DNA from: MPNP01 sp963668325
GTDB lineage: Bacteria > Pseudomonadota > Alphaproteobacteria > Rhodobacterales > Rhodobacteraceae
Reading direction: 5' to 3'
NCBI GenBank assembly: GCA_963668325.1
Contig: OY764222.1
Location: forward strand, 2,046,001 to 2,110,000
DNA: 64,000 nt
Each line of letters starts with the position of its first letter. Within the stretch, counting starts at the first letter, position 1. The position numbers were made by a program, and so were the translations under genes. The notes under the pieces were generated by a model that had not been told where the DNA came from, searched no databases, and saw only the letters and a program-made list of their open reading frames with translations. Below are positions 19,551 through 28,321 of the stretch, one piece after another.

Positions 19551-19574
19551 ACCTGGGCCTAACAAGGCCCAGGT
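19551..19574 (+). promoter_or_regulatory. Intercistronic hairpin after second binding-protein gene
   Basis: ACCTGGGCCT and AGGCCCAGGT form a perfect 10-bp stem closed by an AACA tetraloop, 12 bases after the binding-protein stop. No T-run follows, and the next operon gene starts 28 bases later. An mRNA-stabilising or attenuating role is likely. Confidence 0.7.
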
Positions 19575-19601
19575 AATACCCCGATCCAACAATAAAATTA
19601 C

Positions 19602-20426
19602 ATGAACAAAGAACAAAATTCGCCAGATACTCTGCTTGTTGTCAATAACATAGAGGTCATTTACAACAGGGTTATTTTGGTGTTGAAGGGTGTCAGCCTT
19701 TCGGTTCCGGAACGAGGTATCGTAGCGCTACTAGGTGGAAATGGGGCCGGTAAAACAACGACCCTCAAGGCAATTTCGAATTTGTTGCATTCGGAAAGAG
19801 GAGAAGTAACCAAGGGCAGCATAACCTATCGAGGTGACATTGTTCAGGACCTTACCCCTTCTGAGTTGGTTCGACGCGGAGTAATTCAGGTGATGGAGGG
19901 TAGGCACTGTTTCGAGCACCTGACCATAGAAGAGAATCTTTTGACAGGGGCTTTCACTCGGAATGATGGAAATTCTGAAATCAAGGATGATCTTGAAAAG
20001 GTCTTTGAGTACTTTCCCAAATTGAAGGAAAGAAGAAAATCCCAAGCCGGATACACTTCCGGGGGTGAACAGCAAATGTGTGCGATCGGTCGCGCCCTGA
20101 TGTCAAAACCGGAAACGATCCTATTGGATGAGCCTTCCATGGGGCTGGCTCCACAACTGGTTGAAGAAATTTTTGAAATTGTCAAGAATTTGAATGAAAA
20201 GGAGAAAGTCAGTTTTCTCCTGGCCGAGCAAAATACCAATATGGCCCTAAAGTATTCCAACTATGGTTATATCCTGGAATCAGGACGTATCGTTATGGAC
20301 GGGCCGTCCCAGGATTTAAGAGAGAATCCAGATATCAAGGAATTCTATTTGGGAATGTCTGAAGCTGGCAGAAAATCCTTCCGGGATACCAGAAGCTACC
20401 GCAGAAGGAAAAGATGGCTGGGGTAA
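19602..20426 (+). CDS. livF: Liv-type ABC transporter ATP-binding protein (LivF-like, cluster 2)
   Basis: 274 residues. Walker A is GGNGAGKTT, the signature region is TSGGEQQMCAIGRAL, and Walker B is TILLDEPSMGLAP. This is about 35 residues longer than a standard LivF because of a basic C-terminal tail (about 250-274, Arg/Lys rich). The tail is common in ligase-associated versions. It completes the cluster 2 importer. The last 13 bases overlap the next gene. Confidence 0.9.
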   Translation: MNKEQNSPDTLLVVNNIEVIYNRVILVLKGVSLSVPERGIVALLGGNGAGKTTTLKAISNLLHSERGEVTKGSITYRGDIVQDLTPSELVRRGVIQVMEGRHCFEHLTIEENLLTGAFTRNDGNSEIKDDLEKVFEYFPKLKERRKSQAGYTSGGEQQMCAIGRALMSKPETILLDEPSMGLAPQLVEEIFEIVKNLNEKEKVSFLLAEQNTNMALKYSNYGYILESGRIVMDGPSQDLRENPDIKEFYLGMSEAGRKSFRDTRSYRRRKRWLG

Positions 20427-20728
20427 AGAAAATCGAAAGAGTAAATTGTCGAACCCCGACCGCAGGTAAAAGCGGTACTACAAGGATTCCCAAATGGAAA
20501 TTTGATTGTATCAGAAGAGCCATTTTGACGGGTCTGAACGAAGATCAAATTCCCTTTTCCGAGTTGACAGAAAATGTCAGAAAACGCCTTTCTCCTGGTG
20601 AACTAAATGAAATGGGTCCATTGGGGTGGCATACTACGTCGGTAAAACTTGAACTGGAAGTCAGGGGAGAAATTAAAAGATTGCCGCAGAAGGGCAAACA
20701 AATATTGGTCTTGGGAGATAAGATTTGA
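20414..20728 (+). CDS. DUF6958-like small protein
   Basis: 104 residues, basic, with no membrane segment or signal. The pattern (a Lys/Arg start, PKWKFDCIRRAILTGL, a central FSELTENVRKRLSPGEL and GWHTTSVKLELEVRGEIKR) resembles DUF6958, a small family whose fold suggests winged-helix-like nucleic-acid binding. The family assignment is from memory of the pattern and is not tested. It overlaps livF by 13 bases and the next ligase gene by four bases (TTGA), so it is made with the importer. It could be a local regulator. Confidence 0.65.
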   Translation: MAGVKKIERVNCRTPTAGKSGTTRIPKWKFDCIRRAILTGLNEDQIPFSELTENVRKRLSPGELNEMGPLGWHTTSVKLELEVRGEIKRLPQKGKQILVLGDKI

Positions 20729-21948
20729 ATTACTACGATCGTAAGGAAACAAGGTCTTCAGATGAAAGGGCTAACGACTATAACAAGGCTTTTCCTGAAC
20801 TGGTTAGGATGGCTTGTACAAAATCAAAGGGGTATTCCGACCTTTACAAGGAAATAGACTTGCAGGAACTCAAATCTACTGAAGATTTAGCAATGTTGCC
20901 AGTCTTAAGGAAATCCGATCTTCAACAATACCAAAGCACTAATCTTCCCTTCGGAGGTTTTACAACCCTCGAGCCAGGTGAAATGGATTATATCTTTCAA
21001 TCTCCGGGGCCAATTTATGAACCAGGAAGTGTTAAACCTGATTGGTGGAGGATTGCTAGATTTCTCCATGCCTGTGGTTTGGATAAGAACGATATTGTCC
21101 AGAACTGTTTTTCCTATCATTTAACTCCCGCCGGGCATATCTTTGAAAATGGGGCCAAGGCTTTAGGCGCAACCATCGTACCTGCCGGAACAGGCAATAC
21201 CGAATTTCAGGTTCTGATCGCCAAAAATGTTGGAGTTACCTCATATGCAGGTACACCAGATTATTTGAAAATAATTTTGGACAAGGCTCAGGATATGGGA
21301 ATTGAGCTCCCAAAATTGACCAAGGCCGGGGTAGGGGGTGGACCTTTATTCCCATCCTTAAGAAAAGAATACCAGGATCGTGGAATATCCTGTCTGCAAA
21401 ATTATGCAACGGCCGAAGCTGGAAATATTGCTTATGAAACAATTCCTGACGATGGAATGATCATTGATGAAGATGTAATGGTCGAAATAGTACGTCCAGG
21501 TTCAGGTACCCAAATAAAAGTTGGAGAAATTGGTGAGGTGCTGGTTACCGTCTTCAATCCCGATTTTCCCTTGATCCGCTTTGCCACTGGCGATCTTTCT
21601 TCCTTGATGAATGGCCAGAGTGCTTGTGGTAGGACCAATATGCGGATTTCAGGCTGGAAGGGTCGGGCCGATCAAACAACCAAAGTCCGGGGGATGTTTA
21701 TCAAGCCTGAACAAATGGAGGAGTTTCTTCGAAGAAATAGGGAAGTATCCAAATCCCGGGCAATTGTAAGCCGGCAAAATGAAACAGACAGGTTACTTGT
21801 TCAATTGGAGACTGAACACAAACAGTTGGACAAGTTTCAGAACTCCCTCCAAGAAATTCTGAACTTGCGAGTAGAAATTGAAGTTATGGGGAAGGGAACT
21901 TTACCTAACGATGGAAAAGTAATTGATGATCAAAGGGAATTCGGTTAA
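20725..21948 (+). CDS. Phenylacetate-CoA ligase-like protein
   Basis: 407 residues, close to PaaK length. It carries PaaK-type segments: LPVLRKSDLQQYQ near residue 70, the NCFSYHLTPAGHIFENGAKALGA helix region, TAEAGNIAYE as adenylate-contacting region, and a C-terminal GMFIKPEQMEEF. The start is TTG overlapping the preceding stop. The normal glycine-rich P-loop is replaced by QSPGPIYEPGS, so activity should not be assumed without testing. It closes the ligase-importer operon, consistent with CoA activation of an aryl or similar acid. Confidence 0.85.
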   Translation: MNYYDRKETRSSDERANDYNKAFPELVRMACTKSKGYSDLYKEIDLQELKSTEDLAMLPVLRKSDLQQYQSTNLPFGGFTTLEPGEMDYIFQSPGPIYEPGSVKPDWWRIARFLHACGLDKNDIVQNCFSYHLTPAGHIFENGAKALGATIVPAGTGNTEFQVLIAKNVGVTSYAGTPDYLKIILDKAQDMGIELPKLTKAGVGGGPLFPSLRKEYQDRGISCLQNYATAEAGNIAYETIPDDGMIIDEDVMVEIVRPGSGTQIKVGEIGEVLVTVFNPDFPLIRFATGDLSSLMNGQSACGRTNMRISGWKGRADQTTKVRGMFIKPEQMEEFLRRNREVSKSRAIVSRQNETDRLLVQLETEHKQLDKFQNSLQEILNLRVEIEVMGKGTLPNDGKVIDDQREFG

Positions 21949-21961
21949 ATCAAAGGGAGCT

Positions 21962-22087
21962 TCAACCCTGACGAGCTTTGAATCTGCGTTGATGTTTATT
22001 GATCACATATACCCTGCCTTTTCTTCTGACCACCCGGCATTGCTGGTGCCTGGCTTTCAAGGAGCGGAGTGAATTTTTAACCTTCAT
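21962..22087 (-). CDS. rpmJ: Ribosomal protein bL36
   Basis: A 41-residue gene easily missed because of its size. The minus strand reads MKVKNSLRSLKARHQQC, then RVVRRKGRVYVINK and RFKARQG. This is the zinc-ligand-poor bL36 paralogue typical of many alphaproteobacteria. A purine-rich AGAGAGAG ribosome site precedes the ATG (reverse complement of 22085-22087). It lies 27 bases downstream of tRNA-Val on the same strand and is probably co-transcribed with it. Confidence 0.93.
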   Translation of the reverse strand: MKVKNSLRSLKARHQQCRVVRRKGRVYVINKHQRRFKARQG

Positions 22088-22114
22088 TTTCTCTCTCTTT
22101 TCAATTGTTCCATC

Positions 22115-22189
<75 letters not shown>

Positions 22190-22326
22190 AATCTAATGAC
22201 AAATTAATTTTATCGGGCTTGGCGAATATAAGGATTGAGGGTTAAACATTCAATAATTCTTGACCAGTTGGTACTTTATATTTTTTATAGCGAATAGTTT
22301 TCAGACTAGATTTATGGATTTTCCCA

Positions 22327-23319
22327 GTGGCTATTAACCTTAATCCCAAGAAAAAACTGGGCAAATTCAAGAAATTTGTTAGGAAGAAAATTCATTCCCT
22401 GGTTAAATCCAGGCCCAAAGACCCTAATATCGAGAACCAGATTGTGGTCAAGGATCTCCTTCAACCCCTTGATCAGAAGGAATGGCAACAAAAGTTTTCA
22501 GAACTGAATATTGAATCGCCGCTCCAGGATTCACTGAAATTCAAAGCCAAGCTTGAGATTGGGGAGAAAGCATTTACCATTCTTCGTTTAAAAACGCTGT
22601 CAGAAGATGTTTGGGATAGTGCGGGAGTTGGTTTGGCCGGAGCAAAAGTCGCAAGCACACTCGGGGCGACAGGTTTTTTTGGCACGACAGGCATTCTCGG
22701 TTTGTTGGGAATAGGGACCGCAGCTACGCCATTGACAGTAATTATCGCAGCTGGAGTTGTTTCAGGCTTGGGGTGGAGGCTATTTCGAGGCTATCTGAGA
22801 TCATTAAGTGAGGATAAAATCATATTTATCCCCAAATATTTGAATACCCCACTTGATATCCTGTCGGTAGGAATCTTTGATCTGCTAGCAACTTTGGCCC
22901 TAAAGGTAGCCAAGGCGGATGGTATGATTAATAGTTTGGAATTCGATAAAATTGTTGAGTACTTTGTAAACCAATGGGGTTACGATCAGAAATTTGTCGA
23001 AGCCGGAATAGCTTATTTTTATGTTGAGCTGGATAAGTTTGATACTGAAAAAACCGCGCAGGAATTTGCTGTGTATTTGCAAGAAAATCCAGATTGCAAT
23101 TTTAAGGCGATCAGCACAGGAACGATTAATTTTCTGGAGGACTTAGCTTCTGTAGAAGAGTTTGGCTCCGCGAGCAAAACGGAAGAGATTCAGAAAATAA
23201 AAGAAATTTTTGCTAACAAAAACTCATATTTTAAAAAGTTTATGGCTCAGATTACACCAGCCAAGGATTTGAAAGGGTATTTGAAAATTTTAAAAAGGCA
23301 AAATAAGGATAACAGTTAA
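22327..23319 (+). CDS. Putative TerB-like, membrane-associated protein
   Basis: 330 residues from a GTG start. The N-terminus (1-40) is Lys/Arg rich. Residues ~90-150 are a Gly/Ala-rich hydrophobic block (VGLAGAKVAS... GLLGIGTAATPLTVIIAAGVVSGLGW) that could form a membrane hairpin. Residues ~180-300 resemble a TerB/DjlA-N helical domain (LATLALKVAKADGMINSLEFDKIVEYF). TerB domains occur in tellurite and stress-related systems and in co-chaperones. No J-domain is present. Function is not recognised. The gene stands alone and converges with the decarboxylase on the other strand. Confidence 0.6.
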   Translation: MAINLNPKKKLGKFKKFVRKKIHSLVKSRPKDPNIENQIVVKDLLQPLDQKEWQQKFSELNIESPLQDSLKFKAKLEIGEKAFTILRLKTLSEDVWDSAGVGLAGAKVASTLGATGFFGTTGILGLLGIGTAATPLTVIIAAGVVSGLGWRLFRGYLRSLSEDKIIFIPKYLNTPLDILSVGIFDLLATLALKVAKADGMINSLEFDKIVEYFVNQWGYDQKFVEAGIAYFYVELDKFDTEKTAQEFAVYLQENPDCNFKAISTGTINFLEDLASVEEFGSASKTEEIQKIKEIFANKNSYFKKFMAQITPAKDLKGYLKILKRQNKDNS

Positions 23320-23354
23320 ATTCCCTTAATCCGGGGCTATAAGTAATTGACCCT

Positions 23355-24854
23355 TTAGGTCTTGGCCAATTCCTCTTCACCAAACTTTGCAATGATCGCA
23401 AGTGTTTTCCGGACATCGTCCCAGGTTGTATTGTGATTGATGATGCATAGACGGAGGGCGAATTTATTGTCGACAAGCGTTGAAGAGATTACCGCATTGT
23501 CCTCCCAGAACACCCTGGCAAGAACCGTCCGGTTGATTTGGTCCAGGCTCTCTTCATCTGAATCCCCAACTTCCGGGTTGATCCGAAAGCAAACGATCCC
23601 AAGGGAAACAGGAGTTAATAATTCCAGAACAGGACTTTTTGTTACATACACACCTGCTCGGTCGGCAAAATCCATACTGTTTTCCACCGCCTGGCGAAAA
23701 GCAGCTATGCCGAAGGTCTGAATTGACATCCATATTTTCAATGCCCTGAATGAGCGGCTGAGTTGTAGGCTTCGATCTGAGAAGTTTGGATGGTTAGAAC
23801 CCCAAATGGTATCTTGGAGAACATCATGATGAACAGCAAAGGCTTTCTCCAACGTACGAATATCTTTCACCATTAGTCCTCCCACCTCGTAGGGTTGGAA
23901 GAGCCATTTGTGACCATCAAGACCGATTGAATCTGCTTGTTCGATCCCTCGCATGAGTTCCTTGCCTCTGCTCGTAAGCATTGCGAAACCGCCATAGGCG
24001 GCATCAACATGAAGCCAGATTCCTTCAACCGAACAATAGGCTGCCATCTCTTCAAGTGGATCAATCGCACCATTACTTGTTGCCCCCGCATTGGCACAAA
24101 TGGCAATTGGATTGAAGCCTGCGGCACGATCATCGGAAACTGACTGAACCAAGGAGGTCAAATCCAGACGAAAATTCTTGTCAATTGGAATCTTGCGTAT
24201 GCATTCCGGGTGTACACCCACAATCCTGGCCGCACGGATCTGTGCACTGTGGCTCTGGTTGCTCATGTATACCGTCGCTTTTTCTGGATTGCCGGCCGAT
24301 TCTCTTGCTGCAACAAATGCATTAACTGCTGCAGCAGAACCCCCACTCAACAATATTCCCCCTGCGCTCTCCGGATAACCAAGCCAACTCCTGAACCATT
24401 CAAGAACCACAAGTTCTAACTGTGTCGGACCACTTGCCGTCAACCAAGTTGCAATATTGGCATTGTATGCGGCTACAATGAATTCAGCTAATACGCCGGG
24501 CCAGGTAGGTGAGGAGGGCACAAAAGCAAAATTTCGGGGGTGATCAAGACGCATGGCGTAAGGGAGTACATCATTTAATGCCCGTTCAATAACTTCCATT
24601 GCAGATTGACCAGTTTCGGGTGGTTCTTCCAACAACCGGCCTTCAAGTTCCTGCTGAAAGTCTCCATCCCATGCATCTTCTCCAGGCAGTTTCTCGATTC
24701 TCTTGATTAGGAGTTCTGCTGTCTGGTGTGCCAGGTTGAGCATTTCTTCAGGCGACATTTGCAGTTCACCGCTAAAGCCAGGTTCGGAAAAAGTGTCCTT
24801 CTTCCCGTTATCTACAGGATTAGTTTCCTTATTTTCAGTTTCTTTAATGCTCAT
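23355..24854 (-). CDS. PLP-dependent group II decarboxylase (aromatic amino acid/glutamate type)
   Basis: 499 residues. It shows the class II decarboxylase core: GGSAAAVNAF near 171, a SNQSHSAQIRAARIVG segment, HVDAAYGG at 282-289 and the PLP-lysine motif GLDGHKW with Lys316. It would decarboxylate an aromatic or other amino acid in the cytoplasm. Exact substrate is not predictable. An N-terminal ~35-residue Glu/Asn/Lys-rich extension precedes the fold. The gene is monocistronic: a 220-base gap separates it from the regulator upstream on the same strand, and its 3' end faces the TerB-like gene. Confidence 0.9.
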   Translation of the reverse strand: MSIKETENKETNPVDNGKKDTFSEPGFSGELQMSPEEMLNLAHQTAELLIKRIEKLPGEDAWDGDFQQELEGRLLEEPPETGQSAMEVIERALNDVLPYAMRLDHPRNFAFVPSSPTWPGVLAEFIVAAYNANIATWLTASGPTQLELVVLEWFRSWLGYPESAGGILLSGGSAAAVNAFVAARESAGNPEKATVYMSNQSHSAQIRAARIVGVHPECIRKIPIDKNFRLDLTSLVQSVSDDRAAGFNPIAICANAGATSNGAIDPLEEMAAYCSVEGIWLHVDAAYGGFAMLTSRGKELMRGIEQADSIGLDGHKWLFQPYEVGGLMVKDIRTLEKAFAVHHDVLQDTIWGSNHPNFSDRSLQLSRSFRALKIWMSIQTFGIAAFRQAVENSMDFADRAGVYVTKSPVLELLTPVSLGIVCFRINPEVGDSDEESLDQINRTVLARVFWEDNAVISSTLVDNKFALRLCIINHNTTWDDVRKTLAIIAKFGEEELAKT

Positions 24855-25075
24855 CGCTCATCTAATAATCATAGTTTTGCCAACGGACAGAATTTGAAGG
24901 TTTAATCAAATGATTGGATAACATATCCATTATTTTAGTTTAACATACAATCCCACACTTGACAAAAATCTACCAATGGTGGTTAAAAAAGATGGATTGG
25001 GAGTCCAGTGTTGTATGAAAAGGGAAGATGGTTGAGATGCCTTAAAACGGAGAAGTCGGTTTTGTGGATGTCTAT

Positions 25076-25954
25076 TCAGTCACCTATCGGATAGTGTCTT
25101 GTATCCTCAGAAAGGGCAACCAAAGAGGTCCTAATACGTCGCATGTATTCCTTCACTTCCATCGGACGTTTACGAGCTGTACCTGCAGCAAGGACATCAA
25201 TAATGGCAATAAAGACTAATCGTGAAGCTGATGGTTTGTAGATATCTTGGTCTTCTGGAATATCAATCTCAATTGATACATCTGTTAAATTTGAGAGCGG
25301 TGTATTGGGCTTGGTAAGACTGATAGATTTGGCTCCATACTGTCTAGCAATGGTAATGCTATCTATAAGTTCGGCTGGTTGACCACTTGCGGATATGGCA
25401 ACTATAACATCACCTTCAGACATTGTTGAAGCAAGCATTCGTTGGAAATAACCATCTGAATGCGCACTTGTGGGGACTCCCAATCGAAAAAACCGATTTG
25501 CACCTTCCCGGGCAACATTGGATGACCCACCCCCAACGCCGATGAATGAAATTCTTTGTGCATCAGCCAACACCAAGACAGCCTGTTGTAAGGAATCACT
25601 GTCAAGTTGTGAACGTACTAGGTTAAGCGTGTCCACAAGTGAACCAAATACCTGCATAACGATTTGTTCAGATTCTGAATCCGTTCGGCTTGGACCGCCA
25701 AGATATTGTAGGCTAATTGTTACACTCTGGGCCAACCTAATGTTGAAATCTCGGAATCCATCACAACCCACAGTCTGACAAAATCGATTAACTGTAGCCA
25801 CCGAAACATCAGCCTCTTCGGCTATTTCATTCTGTTTGAGATGGGCAGCTCTTTCCAGATTCGTAAGCACAAAATTGGCGACCCTTTGTTCCCGCTTGGG
25901 GAATTTCCCATCCAACTTTCGCATCTGGGAAATTATATCGATTATCTTGGTCAT
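25076..25954 (-). CDS. MurR/RpiR-family transcriptional regulator
   Basis: 292 residues. An N-terminal RpiR helix-turn-helix spans about 1-77 (NEIAEEADVSVATVNRFCQTVGCDGFRDF). A C-terminal SIS phosphosugar-binding domain spans about 120-260 (ISFIGVGGGSSNVAREGANRFF, VIVAISASGQPAELIDSI). These proteins sense phosphosugars or related anions and repress or activate catabolic genes. It lies 24 bases behind ridA on the same strand, divergent from the mlrC-like gene. TGTAA-N5-TTACA palindromes in that divergent region and ahead of the sugar-importer genes are good candidates for its operators. Confidence 0.92.
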   Translation of the reverse strand: MTKIIDIISQMRKLDGKFPKREQRVANFVLTNLERAAHLKQNEIAEEADVSVATVNRFCQTVGCDGFRDFNIRLAQSVTISLQYLGGPSRTDSESEQIVMQVFGSLVDTLNLVRSQLDSDSLQQAVLVLADAQRISFIGVGGGSSNVAREGANRFFRLGVPTSAHSDGYFQRMLASTMSEGDVIVAISASGQPAELIDSITIARQYGAKSISLTKPNTPLSNLTDVSIEIDIPEDQDIYKPSASRLVFIAIIDVLAAGTARKRPMEVKEYMRRIRTSLVALSEDTRHYPIGD

Positions 25955-25978
25955 GGATATGGAGTATACCCTTGTCGA

Positions 25979-26368
25979 TTATTCAGGTTTATAGGCAACA
26001 ACATCCATTTCAACTTTTACATCAACCATGAGCATGGATTGGACAGTTGAACGTGCGGGCGGATTTTTGCTGAAATGGCGTTCAAACACGGCATTAAAGC
26101 TGGAAAAATCGCGTGGATCATCCAGCCAGGCGTTTACTTTAACGACATGTTCCAACCCACAATCAGCAGTATCAAGAACTGTACCAATATTTTTTATGAC
26201 TTGTTCAGTTTGCTCAACAATTCCGCCAATTACGATCTCACCATCCACCACAGGAACCTGACCAGAAACAAATACGAAATCTCCTGCCCGAACCACCTTA
26301 GCAAACGGGCGCTGTGTACCACCTGCGGCATCGTCAGCCATATCAAAACGAGTAATACCGTTCTTCAT
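25979..26368 (-). CDS. RidA family protein (enamine/imine deaminase-like)
   Basis: 129 residues, the normal length. It has the RidA core (FAKVVRAGDFVFVSGQVPVVDGEIV, EQTEQVIKNIGTVLDTADCGLEHVVKVNAWL). The arginine that contacts the substrate carboxylate is visible near the C-terminus (NPPARSTVQ). RidA proteins hydrolyse reactive 2-aminoacrylate-type intermediates; many operon-linked versions act on pathway-specific imines. First gene of a ridA-rpiR transcript, with an operator-like palindrome about 20 bases upstream of its start. Confidence 0.92.
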   Translation of the reverse strand: MKNGITRFDMADDAAGGTQRPFAKVVRAGDFVFVSGQVPVVDGEIVIGGIVEQTEQVIKNIGTVLDTADCGLEHVVKVNAWLDDPRDFSSFNAVFERHFSKNPPARSTVQSMLMVDVKVEMDVVAYKPE

Positions 26369-26389
26369 GATAGTGTTTACCTATTTTAA

Positions 26390-26404
26390 TGTAAGTTACT
26401 TACA
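26390..26404. promoter_or_regulatory. Operator-like palindrome TGTAA-N5-TTACA, copy 1
   Basis: Sequence TGTAAGTTACTTACA, a perfect palindrome around a central base. It lies 21 bases upstream of the ridA start on the minus strand. It is one of five copies of the same spaced motif in this region. Confidence 0.7.
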
Positions 26405-26554
26405 CAAGGTAATACATTCCCTGGAACTAGTCAACATAATGCAAAATCATCAACTTTGTGTTTACGCTTATTTACAAGACTTGAATCTGAAAGGTTTAAA
26501 TTGTCTGATTTGGAAAACTTTTAAAGTTTACTAAAGATCCACCAACCTTCGAAA

Positions 26555-26569
26555 TGTAACAAACTTACA
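26555..26569. promoter_or_regulatory. Operator-like palindrome TGTAA-N5-TTACA, copy 2
   Basis: Sequence TGTAACAAACTTACA, with outer arms identical to copy 1, in the ridA/mlrC divergent region. It is 39 bases upstream of copy 3. Confidence 0.65.
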
Positions 26570-26593
26570 AAAATGTAGAGAATCTGTTATGTT

Positions 26594-26608
26594 TGTAATA
26601 TACTTACA
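26594..26608. promoter_or_regulatory. Operator-like palindrome TGTAA-N5-TTACA, copy 3
   Basis: Sequence TGTAATATACTTACA, 36 bases upstream of a small ORF with a strong ribosome site and upstream of the mlrC-like gene. The centre (TAATAT) could also overlap a -10 element. Confidence 0.65.
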
Positions 26609-26643
26609 TTTTAGGAATGGGGTAATTTTTATAGGAGGCTACA

Positions 26644-26787
26644 ATGAGTTACAGAAACAAGTCGTATATAACAGTTGCCGTGGGTGAGGTTCACTTTGTT
26701 GCTTGTCTCCAATCCAAAAGATGTCAGGAAATAAATAAATTTTCCAGGGAATATAATGGATCTGGGAATTTCTTCAAACCTAAATGA
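26644..26787 (+). CDS. Small ORF of unknown function (47 aa) with strong ribosome site
   Basis: A perfect AGGAGG (26633-26638) sits five bases before this ATG, the strongest ribosome site in the region. The ORF encodes 47 residues (MSYRNKSYITVAVGEVHFVA start) ending in TGA at 26785-26787. I recognise no family. It lies between operator copy 3 and the mlrC-like gene. It may be a true small protein, a leader peptide or the start of a decayed gene. A second short frame (26757-26846) overlaps it and ends next to the mlrC ribosome site. Confidence 0.4.
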   Translation: MSYRNKSYITVAVGEVHFVACLQSKRCQEINKFSREYNGSGNFFKPK

Positions 26788-26854
26788 AATGACAGGAAAA
26801 GGTCATCCACATGTTTATGACTTCAAAATCTCAAATAATTATTAGGATCACTTG

Positions 26855-28321
26855 ATGGGTCAAAAACGTGTTTTCCTAGGGTCAATTGCAACTGAAACCA
26901 ATACCTTTTCGCCGTTACGTGCTGGTTTGCATGATTTCAAGGATAGCTTTTATGCATCCCCTGGCAAACATCCTTCTACACCTACACTCTGTAGTGCAAT
27001 ATATCCAGCTGCCAGGGTGAAGGCTGGTGAACATGAATGGACTTTGATTGAAGGTACGGCAACTTGGGCAGAGCCAGGTGGTATTGTCAACCAAAATACC
27101 TGGGAATTTCTTCGCGACCAACTCTTGGAAGAACTCAAAATTGCTCTGCCGGTAGACATAATCCTGCTTGGACTTCATGGCGCTATGGTATCACAAGAAT
27201 GCCTGGACTGTGAAGGGGAATTGCTTGAGGCCGTTCGTGAGACTGCTGGCACGGATGCTATTGTCGGGGTAACATTCGATCCACATAGTCATTTAACAGA
27301 TAAACAGATAAAGAACATAAATTTGATCACGGTATTTAAAGAATTTCCCCATATCGACTTCGTCGAAACAGCCGAAAATCTGATTAATCTGGTTAATCGT
27401 ACTGTGGCCAGAAAAATAAAACCGGTTATCTCGACATTCGATTGTAGGTTTATTGATTTATTTCCTACAAGCCAAGAACCCATGCGTAGCTTTGTTGACA
27501 AGATAAAAAAGATTGAAGGTACTCGTAACATCCTTTCTATATCCGTCATCCATGGCTTTATGGCGGGTGATGTTCCAGACCTTGGTACCAAAATTATTGT
27601 TATTACCGATAATGCAAAGTACGAGGGTGATGAACTGGCAAGAAATCTCGGCCTAGAGTTATTCTCAATGAGGGGTAAGACACGACCAGATATGATTTCA
27701 CTAGGTGAAGCATTGGACCAGGTTCAAGCAAAGAATGGTCGCCCGATTGTGATCGCAGATGTTTGGGACAATCCAGGGGGTGGTGTACCTGGAGATTCAA
27801 CTATTATATTGCAAGAGATGATCCGCCGGAAGGTATTAAATGCTGCATTAGCGACAATATGGGACCCAATTGCAGTACGGACATGCATGTCAGCAGGTGA
27901 AAATACGGAAATCCAGCTTCGTTTTGGAGGAAAAATATCACAAGCAGGAGGAGCTCCCATAGATGCCAATGTCACAGTTCGTCGAATTATGGCCAACGCA
28001 GTGCAGAGTTTTGGGGATAGTGCTGTATCACTTGGTGATAGTGTCTGGATCAACGTCGAGGGAATAGATGTCATCCTCAACACTGTACGTAGTCAAGTTT
28101 TTAATCCAGATATTTTCTCAAATTTCGGAATTGTTCCAACTAAAAAAAACATGCTTGTTGTGAAATCCACTAATCATTTCCATGATGCTTTTTCGGAAAT
28201 TGCCTCCGAAATTTTATATGTCGCGATTGATGGACTGTATCCGAGTAATCCAACAACTAACGGCTATCGCAATTTGAGCAGACAACTCTGGCCTCTTAAC
28301 AAAAATCCACATGATTATTAA
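26855..28321 (+). CDS. M81 family metallopeptidase (microcystinase C/MlrC-like)
   Basis: 488 residues from ATG 26855; the in-frame TTG one codon upstream is less likely. It carries family features: N-terminal GSIATETNTFSP, LLGLHGAMVS at about 105, and the metal-site candidates DPHSHL and a following histidine cluster. The C-terminal half includes DVWDNPGGGVPGDST and VKSTNHFHDAF. M81 enzymes are zinc peptidases; MlrC cleaves linearised microcystin, but most members act on unknown small amides or peptides. It is first large gene of the plus-strand arm of the RpiR-controlled region. Confidence 0.88.
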   Translation: MGQKRVFLGSIATETNTFSPLRAGLHDFKDSFYASPGKHPSTPTLCSAIYPAARVKAGEHEWTLIEGTATWAEPGGIVNQNTWEFLRDQLLEELKIALPVDIILLGLHGAMVSQECLDCEGELLEAVRETAGTDAIVGVTFDPHSHLTDKQIKNINLITVFKEFPHIDFVETAENLINLVNRTVARKIKPVISTFDCRFIDLFPTSQEPMRSFVDKIKKIEGTRNILSISVIHGFMAGDVPDLGTKIIVITDNAKYEGDELARNLGLELFSMRGKTRPDMISLGEALDQVQAKNGRPIVIADVWDNPGGGVPGDSTIILQEMIRRKVLNAALATIWDPIAVRTCMSAGENTEIQLRFGGKISQAGGAPIDANVTVRRIMANAVQSFGDSAVSLGDSVWINVEGIDVILNTVRSQVFNPDIFSNFGIVPTKKNMLVVKSTNHFHDAFSEIASEILYVAIDGLYPSNPTTNGYRNLSRQLWPLNKNPHDY

